Origin: JAOZTV01 sp965371805
GTDB taxonomy: Bacteria > Acidobacteriota > Aminicenantia > UBA2199
Length of the DNA stretch: 30,115 nt
Direction of reading: 5' to 3'
NCBI GenBank assembly: GCA_965371805.1
Contig: CBDUZW010000064.1
Coordinates: 1-30,115, forward strand
The notes under the pieces are model-generated. The model was not told where the DNA came from. It did no database searches and worked only from the letters and a program-made list of their open reading frames with translations. The position numbers and the translations under genes were made by a program. Each line of letters opens with the position of its first letter. Positions within the stretch are counted from its first letter, which is position 1. Of this stretch, positions 24,798 through 30,115 are shown one piece after another.

Positions 24798-24956
24798 TTA
24801 TGTTTTTACTTTTAACTCTTCAATTATTTTACAGGCATTCTTATTGTTTTTATTTAAATAAAGAGCTTTTTTATAGTTTTTTATAGTAGCTTTTGTATCT
24901 CCATTTTTCATATACACCTAGCCGAGACTGCCATATACATTCCATACAAGAGAGTT
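24798..24956 (-). pseudogene. TPR-protein C-terminal remnant with in-frame stop
   Basis: Read on the minus strand this encodes NSLVWNVYGSLG, a TAG stop (24918-24920), then VYMKNGDTKATIKNYKKAL and a short tail ending EELKVKT and TAA at 24798-24800. The wording matches the last tetratricopeptide repeat (WNVYDSLGEAYMKNGD-like) found at the C-terminus of many serine-hydrolase/TPR or plain TPR proteins. The stop replaces what is normally the Glu after SLG. No recognisable coding sequence continues upstream, where the activator sites of permease 6 begin. It lies about 80 bp upstream of the MBL operon in the same orientation and may once have been its first gene. Confidence 0.7.
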
Positions 24957-24969
24957 TTTAGTATTTAAT

Positions 24970-25006
24970 TGCCCGGTAGTGGACATTAATTGTTCATTAT
25001 CAAACA
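24970..25006 (+). promoter_or_regulatory. paired activator sites of permease 6
   Basis: Site 1 is TGCCC-GGTAGT-GGACA (24970-24985) and site 2 is TGTTC-ATTATC-AAACA (24991-25006). Centres are 21 bp apart, exactly as at 7659-7695, and the second sites match in layout (ATNATC spacer, A-rich right arm). Site 1 shares the GGTAGT spacer with the TCS palindrome at 4648. The pair lies about 71 bp upstream of the -24 GG, one helical turn further than in the exporter operon. Confidence 0.68.
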
Positions 25007-25067
25007 TCATCCCAAATATCATAATTAAAAAAAGTCGGGTAAACCTGTCATTATCCAATTATAAGAC

Positions 25068-25086
25068 TTGGCATGATTCTTGTATA
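25068..25086 (+). promoter_or_regulatory. sigma-54 promoter of permease 6
   Basis: TTGGCATGATTCTTGTATA has GG at 25070-25071 and GT at 25082-25083, ten bases between. The first ten bases are identical to the exporter-operon promoter, including TTGGCATGAT. The -12 GC is replaced by GT, which should weaken it. The predicted start is near 25094. Confidence 0.72.
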
Positions 25087-25120
25087 CAATACTTTTGGAT
25101 AGAATAATGGAGAAAACAAA

Positions 25121-27532
25121 ATGATTAAAAACTATTTTAAAATTGCATTAAGGAATATTAAAAAGCATAAAGGATATTTTTCAATAAATATACTAGGGTT
25201 ATCCCTTGGAATCGCTAGTTGTTTATTAATATCCCTCTGGGTAATGGACGAACTCTCATATGATCAATATCATGAAAAATCAGACCGGATATATAGAATT
25301 GGCGCTCATTCTGTTATCCAGAATAATGTCAGTGATCTTGCCACAGCTTGTGCCCCTATGGCCAAAATCCTTAAAAAAGAGTTTCCTGAAGTAGAAAATG
25401 CAGCCAGAATTAGAAGATTTGGTGATAGGACCGTTCAATATGGAGAAACTTTCTTTAAGGAAGATAAGTGGTTCTGGGCAGATAATGAGATTTTTAATGT
25501 ATTCACCCTACCTGTATTAAAGGGAGATATAAAAGAAGCATTATCCAAACCTAATACAGTTGTTTTAACAAAAGTAATGGCAGAAAAATATTTTGGCAAA
25601 GAAAATCCAATAGGAAAAACTATTATACTAGATAGAACATCTGATTTTAAAATAACGGCAGTTATTGATAATGTTCCAAATAACAGTCACCTTCATTATG
25701 ATTTTTTAGCTTCAATGGAAACAATTAAGGACAGTCGAAATCAAAATTATATTTCCAGTAATTATCATACATATTTTGTTATGAAAGAAGGTACTTCCCT
25801 TAAAGAATTTACCGATAAAGTACAGATGGTAATTAAAAAATATGTAGGCCCCCAGGTGAAAAGTGCCTTAGGAGTCACAATAGATGAATTCTTGAAAAGC
25901 GGTGGAGAATATAAATATCTCATCCAGCCCTTGACAGATATTCATCTTACTTCACATTTACGCTTTGAACATGAACCTAATGGAAATATTACTTATATTT
26001 ATATCTTTTTGATCATTGCTATTGCAGTTCTTCTCATAGCCTGTATAAATTTTGTCAATCTTGCATCTGCCAGATCTATGAATAGAGCAAGGGAAGTTGG
26101 TGTTCGAAAAGCTGTCGGCTCAACCAGAAAGGAATTAATTAGACAGTTTATAACTGAATCATTTTTAATGTCTATGATTGCAACATCATTATCTTTAATT
26201 TTAGTGCAAATCATATTACCTGTATTTAATAATTTTACAGGAAAAGCGGTAAATATTCCCTATTTTAGTAACATATTTATAATTCCATTTTTTATAATCA
26301 TAGCTTTAGTAATTGGTTTTCTAGCTGGTATTTATCCAGCTTTTTTTCTTTCTTCCTTTAATCCTATTGATGTATTAAAAGGCAAATCTGTTAAAAAACA
26401 GGGCAGTACAAGAATTCAAAACCTTCTGGTAGTTTTCCAGTTTACAATATCTATAGTGCTTATCATCGGAACGATGGTTGTTTCTAAACAAATGGCATAT
26501 ATCCAGGATAAAAATTTAGGATTTGACCGCAATCAAATAGTCTTGCTGCCTCTTGATAATGAAATTAATTCAAAAATCTGGACATTAAAGCAGGAATTAT
26601 CAAAAATCCCTGAAGTTTCAAGTGTATCTGTTTTATCAAATCTAATGGGGGATAATTTTGGTGATGAGTTTTACAAACCAATTGGATTGAAAAACGAAGA
26701 GCCCAAACTGATCTGGAGGATGTGGGCAGATGCCGATTTCATGAAAACCTATAAAATGAAATTATCAAAGGGTAGTTTTTTTAAAAAAAATACCATAGAG
26801 GATAAAGACTCTGTTGTGATTAATGAGACTGCCGCAAAATTTTTAGGATTCTCCAATCCAATTGGTCAGAAAGTTAAGGGAGGAAGGAATAGGGAATATA
26901 TTATTATAGGAATTATTAAGGATTTTCATTTTGAGTCTCTTCAGAAACATATCAAGCCGGTTATTATTCATCCCCTTGGAAAAGGAATTGGAAGTGCGCA
27001 ACACCTTTCAATCCGATTAAAAACAAAGAATCTACAGGCAAATTTAGATTCAATTAAAAACATATGGACAAAATTTTCAACTAAACAGACCTTCAATTAC
27101 CGTTTTTTTAACGATCATTTTGCAAAAATTTATCTTAAAGAGAAGAAAACCGGTGAGATTATTCTTATTTTCACAATCATAGCTATATTTATTGCCTGCC
27201 TTGGTCTATTTGCCCTCTCTTCTTTTGTTATCAACCAGTCAACCAAAGAAATTGGCATTAGAAAAGTTCTGGGTGCTACTGTTCCAGACATATATATAAG
27301 ACTGGTAAGGAAATTTTCCAAATGGGCTCTAATTGCTAACTTAATCGCCTGGCCTATTGCCTATATTATTATGAATAATTGGTTGAAAAATTTTGCTTAC
27401 CAAACAAATTTAACTCTAAATATATTTATCGCTGCCGCATCAGCAACACTCTTAATAGCTGTGGTAACTGTAACTGTTCAGTCTATCAGGGCAGCTACAT
27501 TAAACCCAACTGAAGCTATAAGGTATGAATAA
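25121..27532 (+). CDS. FtsX/MacB-like ABC permease 6 (isolated)
   Basis: This 803-residue eight-helix permease has the same two-unit FtsX plan. TM1 is near 19-41. ITYIYIFLIIAIAVLLIACINFVNL is TM2, followed by EVGVRKAVGS. AGIYPAFFLSSF ends the first half, TISIVLIIGTMVVSKQM is TM5, and FTIIAIFIACLGLFALSSFV is followed by EIGIRKVLGA. The end NPTEAIRYE is the usual family tail. GGAG lies before ATG 25121. No ATPase or fusion protein gene is beside it, so it probably uses the ATPases at 9099-10709. The shared sigma-54 promoter and activator-site layout make co-expression likely. It is more divergent from permeases 1-5 than 3 and 5 are from each other. A sensor or signalling role with the intramembrane kinase is possible but untested. 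Confidence 0.9.
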   Translation: MIKNYFKIALRNIKKHKGYFSINILGLSLGIASCLLISLWVMDELSYDQYHEKSDRIYRIGAHSVIQNNVSDLATACAPMAKILKKEFPEVENAARIRRFGDRTVQYGETFFKEDKWFWADNEIFNVFTLPVLKGDIKEALSKPNTVVLTKVMAEKYFGKENPIGKTIILDRTSDFKITAVIDNVPNNSHLHYDFLASMETIKDSRNQNYISSNYHTYFVMKEGTSLKEFTDKVQMVIKKYVGPQVKSALGVTIDEFLKSGGEYKYLIQPLTDIHLTSHLRFEHEPNGNITYIYIFLIIAIAVLLIACINFVNLASARSMNRAREVGVRKAVGSTRKELIRQFITESFLMSMIATSLSLILVQIILPVFNNFTGKAVNIPYFSNIFIIPFFIIIALVIGFLAGIYPAFFLSSFNPIDVLKGKSVKKQGSTRIQNLLVVFQFTISIVLIIGTMVVSKQMAYIQDKNLGFDRNQIVLLPLDNEINSKIWTLKQELSKIPEVSSVSVLSNLMGDNFGDEFYKPIGLKNEEPKLIWRMWADADFMKTYKMKLSKGSFFKKNTIEDKDSVVINETAAKFLGFSNPIGQKVKGGRNREYIIIGIIKDFHFESLQKHIKPVIIHPLGKGIGSAQHLSIRLKTKNLQANLDSIKNIWTKFSTKQTFNYRFFNDHFAKIYLKEKKTGEIILIFTIIAIFIACLGLFALSSFVINQSTKEIGIRKVLGATVPDIYIRLVRKFSKWALIANLIAWPIAYIIMNNWLKNFAYQTNLTLNIFIAAASATLLIAVVTVTVQSIRAATLNPTEAIRYE

Positions 27533-27562
27533 ATTAATTCAGTTGAAGTGTTAAGGTCATTT

Positions 27563-27591
27563 AATTATCAGTATTGAAAATACTGGTAATT
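27563..27591 (+). terminator. hairpin after permease 6
   Basis: AATTATCAGTATT (27563-27575), loop GAA and AATACTGGTAATT (27579-27591) form a 13-bp stem with one G-U pair. The stem is AT-rich and lacks a clean U-tract, so it may be a weak terminator or an mRNA 3'-end stabiliser. Confidence 0.4.
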
Positions 27592-27605
27592 ATTCTAGAA
27601 AAACA

Positions 27606-27634
27606 TTGAATTAAAATATCTTTTTGTTTATAAT
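27606..27634 (+). promoter_or_regulatory. sigma-70-type promoter before the holin-like gene
   Basis: TTGAAT (27606-27611), a 17-base spacer and TATAAT (27629-27634) give a near-consensus housekeeping promoter. The start would be near 27641, about 19 bases before the ATG at 27660. It separates the downstream genes from the sigma-54 control of permease 6. Confidence 0.65.
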
Positions 27635-27659
27635 GTTTTTTTAATTATGAAGGATAAAA

Positions 27660-27995
27660 ATGTCTGTAATTTATAATTTTTTACTATTAAGTCTATCTAT
27701 TTTTATAGTTGCCAGTTTGGTTCCAGATATAAAGATAAAGGGATATAAAACTGCTTTTTCTATTGCTCTCGTATACAGTTTATTAAATCTGCTAATAGGA
27801 TGGTTCCTGGTTTTAATATCGCTCCCATTAATTTTTATAACCTTTGGCTTATTTAAATTTGTTATTAATGCCTTTTTATTATGGATAACAGATAGTTTAA
27901 TTGAAGATTTTAAAATAAAGAATTTTACAACCACATTAATTGCTGCCTTACTGATATCTGTCTGCGATTCTGTCTTAAAATGGATATTTACCTAA
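27660..27995 (+). CDS. phage-holin-4-like (4-TMS) membrane protein
   Basis: This 111-residue integral membrane protein has four hydrophobic helices (about 5-20, 28-45, 48-72 and 88-108). The motifs SLVPDIKIKGYKTAF, LISLPLIFITFGLFKFVINAFLLW and the final short helix match the phage_holin_4_2 / superfamily IV mycobacterial-type holin family (PF04020). That family is widespread on bacterial chromosomes and usually has nothing to do with phage lysis. AAGGA precedes the ATG. It is the first gene behind a housekeeping-type promoter and 39 bp before the FMN-binding gene. Its function is unknown; no endolysin or phage gene lies nearby. Confidence 0.85.
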   Translation: MSVIYNFLLLSLSIFIVASLVPDIKIKGYKTAFSIALVYSLLNLLIGWFLVLISLPLIFITFGLFKFVINAFLLWITDSLIEDFKIKNFTTTLIAALLISVCDSVLKWIFT

Positions 27996-28034
27996 TAAGA
28001 CCCAATATAATTTATAAATAAGGAGATAATAAAA

Positions 28035-28568
28035 ATGATAAAAAAAATTATATTAGTTATTTCAGGAAGCATTATAATCCTATTAACAACAATTAATATT
28101 ATTGCAGGGCCAATTACTATAAATGAGAAAAAATCTTTAGAAAAAGTTGAAAAATATATTGAAGTAAATAGTATAAAGAATATTAAAGAGGTATTTAATT
28201 CTTTTATTAAATCCATCTCTGCCCCATCAGCAAAAGGCTGTAAAGATGGGACATATAGAGGAGAATCAATATATGACAATTATAAATATAAGCATGTTAT
28301 TGAAATAAAAATAAAAAATGAAAAGATTACTTCAGTCAAGTATGATGAAGTAAAAAAAAATGGCATCGGAAAAAAAAACGATAAAAAATATAATCTTCAA
28401 ATGAAAAAAGGAAGTGGCGCAGCACCATTTGAAGTTTATCCTATTTATCAAAAAAGGCTATTAAAAACTCAAAATTTAATGAAGATTGATGGGATCTCCG
28501 GTGCAACATACAGCCTTTATCGTTTTAGAACAGCAGCAATAAGAGCATTACTAAAAGCAAAATTGTAA
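28035..28568 (+). CDS. exported FMN-binding domain protein
   Basis: This 177-residue protein has an N-terminal signal anchor (about 4-23) and a C-terminal FMN_bind domain (PF04205, about 70-177). It opens with DGTYRGES and ends with the flavinylation motif DGISGATYS, SGAT at 155-158, whose Thr158 would be linked covalently to FMN by an ApbE-type transferase. That links it to extracytoplasmic electron transfer of the NqrC/RnfG and PplA kind, but no NQR/RNF, NosR or ApbE gene is present in the window. An AAGGAG stretch lies upstream of the ATG. A single FMN_bind domain with a long helical linker (about 30-65) is typical of small flavinylated membrane-anchored proteins. The redox partner is unknown. 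Confidence 0.85.
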   Translation: MIKKIILVISGSIIILLTTINIIAGPITINEKKSLEKVEKYIEVNSIKNIKEVFNSFIKSISAPSAKGCKDGTYRGESIYDNYKYKHVIEIKIKNEKITSVKYDEVKKNGIGKKNDKKYNLQMKKGSGAAPFEVYPIYQKRLLKTQNLMKIDGISGATYSLYRFRTAAIRALLKAKL

Positions 28569-28682
28569 ACAAAATATAAGCACACTCAGAACACACTAAT
28601 ATATTTTTGTCTTTCCAGTTTAATGATGCATTTCAATTCACAGGCTGTTGACAAAGTATTATTATATTCCTATTCTTTATGT

Positions 28683-30035
28683 ATGAATAAAAAACATATA
28701 ATAAAGATTTTAATTATAAGCATTTTCTTCATTTTTTCGTTTAATTCCTGTAATGTCGAGGAAGAACAAAAAACACTATTAGAAAGATTAAATAATCTTG
28801 ATGGGGTCACAGTCTCTGCTATTGATACCTTACCAGGTTTTACTCAATGTTTTCAAATCGCGATCACACAACCTGTTGATCATAATGACCCGGGAGGTAA
28901 ATTTTTTCAACAAAGGTTCTATCTCTCACATAGAGATGAAAACTCACCCACTGTTTTTTATACAACAGGATATAGGGTCAGCAGAAATTCAGAAAAGGAT
29001 TTAACATCAGTAATTCAGGGGAATCAATTACTGCTTGTTCATCGATATTTTCCCAATGCAATACCATCAACCGATTGGACATTTCTCACAACCTGGCAGG
29101 CCGCTTCAGACCAGCATAGAATAAAAGAGCTGTTTAAGAGTATTTATCCAGGTAAGTGGGTAAGTTCGGGAGGAAGTAAGGGCGGTATGACCGCATTATT
29201 CTATCGATATTACTTTCCTGATGACATGAATTCTACAGTTGCATATGTTGCACCAATAATGGAAAAAGTTGATGATCCAAGGTTCGAAAAATTTCTACAG
29301 GAAGTTGGAACAGAAGAGTGCAGAGAAAAGATCAAAGAATTTCAAAGATTGATCCTGTCAAAGAGAGATTTAATAATGCCCCTGTTTGAGACATATATTC
29401 AAAATAATGGCCTTGTGTTTTCTATCATGTCCAAGGAAGAAGCATTCGAATACGCCGTATTGGAATTTATGTTTGCCTTCTGGCAATATGGAACAGAAAG
29501 TAATTGTAACTCTATCCCTACAATTCAGACAGAAATGACAGATGAAGAACTGCTTAATTATTTATTACAATATTCACCAGTCACATATATGACAGATACC
29601 GGATTTATTCTTTATCAACCTCTTTTTTATCAGGCTTATACAGAATTAGGTTATTGTACATTTGTTCACACTCATTTAACAGATCTTCTGAAATATGCAA
29701 CCTCTCCAAGTTATAGGGTCTTTGCCCCCAAGAATGTTGTTATGACCTTTCAACCAGCTGTAATGCAGAATATAATCACATGGCTGCAACATCAGGGGGA
29801 AAGAATCATTTATTTATATGGAGGAATAGATCCATGGAGTGCCGGAGCATTGATACCGGACCCAAATCTGGATTCACTTATGATAATGCAGCCGGGAGCT
29901 AACCATATCGTAAGAATTAACAATTTAGACGATAAGGTCCTTGTTATCCAAGCTCTGAATAGATGGCTGGATCTATCTATCAATACGATGAATTTAAAAA
30001 CAACTCCAATTGATGACGAAAAGGACCGGTTTTAA
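28683..30035 (+). CDS. S37-type serine peptidase lipoprotein (tripeptidyl-aminopeptidase-like)
   Basis: This 450-residue alpha/beta-hydrolase-fold peptidase resembles Streptomyces PS-10 tripeptidyl aminopeptidase (peptidase family S37; the related S28 family is similar). ITQPVDHNDPGGKFFQQRFYL, TTGY, HRYF and FLTTWQAASDQHRI are characteristic. The nucleophile elbow is SSGGSKGGM (Ser near 165), and likely Asp and His of the triad are in YGGIDPWS and PGANHIVR. I chose ATG 28683 because it gives a lipoprotein signal (MNKKHIIKILIISIFFIFSF then NSC, Cys23). An in-frame ATG at 28623 adds 20 residues; neither start has a clear ribosome-binding site. Probably a periplasmic or surface lipoprotein that trims N-terminal tripeptides. 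It lies alone after the FMN-binding gene, and nothing recognisable follows in the last 80 bases. Confidence 0.88.
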   Translation: MNKKHIIKILIISIFFIFSFNSCNVEEEQKTLLERLNNLDGVTVSAIDTLPGFTQCFQIAITQPVDHNDPGGKFFQQRFYLSHRDENSPTVFYTTGYRVSRNSEKDLTSVIQGNQLLLVHRYFPNAIPSTDWTFLTTWQAASDQHRIKELFKSIYPGKWVSSGGSKGGMTALFYRYYFPDDMNSTVAYVAPIMEKVDDPRFEKFLQEVGTEECREKIKEFQRLILSKRDLIMPLFETYIQNNGLVFSIMSKEEAFEYAVLEFMFAFWQYGTESNCNSIPTIQTEMTDEELLNYLLQYSPVTYMTDTGFILYQPLFYQAYTELGYCTFVHTHLTDLLKYATSPSYRVFAPKNVVMTFQPAVMQNIITWLQHQGERIIYLYGGIDPWSAGALIPDPNLDSLMIMQPGANHIVRINNLDDKVLVIQALNRWLDLSINTMNLKTTPIDDEKDRF

Positions 30036-30115
30036 AATCACATAACTTATTACAAACATCCTTGTTGAAGTTCAGAAACATATTAGACTCTGATCCCCCA
30101 AAAAACCCAAATGAT

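Larger units (their letters stand above)
24720..25120. other. 401-base region between MBL operon and permease 6
   Basis: There is no intact gene here. It holds a minus-strand promoter for the MBL operon (24745-24774), a decayed TPR tail on the minus strand (24798-24956), paired activator sites (24970-25006), a sigma-54 promoter (25068-25086) and the GGAG of permease 6. Confidence 0.8.

Noticed and set aside
27660..27995. Prophage remnant suggested by the holin-like gene
   Set aside because: The 4-TMS holin family is common on chromosomes, and no other phage gene is nearby.
1..30115. tRNA, rRNA, CRISPR, riboswitch or replication origin
   Set aside because: Reading both strands I saw no cloverleaf, rRNA core sequence, spaced repeat array or DnaA-box cluster that I could support.
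1..30115. Assignment to Bacteroidota from the GSFTDA regulator and permease family
   Set aside because: Most genes have strong Shine-Dalgarno sequences and several promoters match TTGAAT/TATAAT, unlike typical Bacteroidota promoters; phylum left open.

Overview
The window is low-GC bacterial chromosome (about one third G+C by eye), probably from an uncultured Gram-negative lineage. Three features point that way: MacB/FtsX-type permeases in tandem, an NtrC-family regulator with a GSFTDA loop of the kind common in Bacteroidota and other FCB-like or Aminicenantota-like bacteria, and exported or lipoprotein enzymes. Clear Shine-Dalgarno sequences before most genes, and TTGAAT-N17/18-TATAAT promoters, argue against typical Bacteroidota. 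The phylum is not resolved from sequence alone.

Layout. 1-1483: a frameshifted IS91-family transposase on the minus strand. 1707-1774: a 13-bp tandem repeat. 1828-4558: a two-component operon on the minus strand (sigma-54 response regulator first, then a histidine kinase) with its own sigma-54 promoter and palindromic upstream site. 4720-7478: a three-gene glycan operon on the minus strand (methyltransferase, GT4, GT2). 7479-7796: a divergent control region with paired activator sites and a near-consensus sigma-54 promoter. 7797-22749: a 15-kb plus-strand operon of membrane fusion protein, ABC ATPase, 69-aa unknown protein, second ABC ATPase and five FtsX/MacB-like permeases. 22825-24719: two exported metallo-beta-lactamase-fold proteins on the minus strand. 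24798-24956: the broken tail of a TPR gene. 24970-27532: a sixth permease with the same paired activator sites and sigma-54 promoter. 27606-30035: a holin-4-like membrane protein behind a housekeeping-type promoter, an exported FMN-binding protein, and an S37-type serine peptidase lipoprotein.

Main result. Three promoters in the window (TCS operon, 15-kb exporter operon, isolated permease) share a sigma-54 -24/-12 element and upstream palindromes of the form TGTYC-N6-GRACA. At both exporter promoters two such sites are centred exactly 21 bp apart. With the adjacent NtrC-type regulator this reads as a self-contained, autoregulated envelope-export regulon. The kinase has two transmembrane helices joined by only a few residues, like intramembrane-sensing kinases that work with FtsX-superfamily transporters (BceS/LiaS type), so transporter activity itself could be the signal; this is inference. 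The permease array grew by tandem duplication: two copies are about 90% identical, an 80-bp junction is repeated exactly, and an orphan start lies past the last copy.
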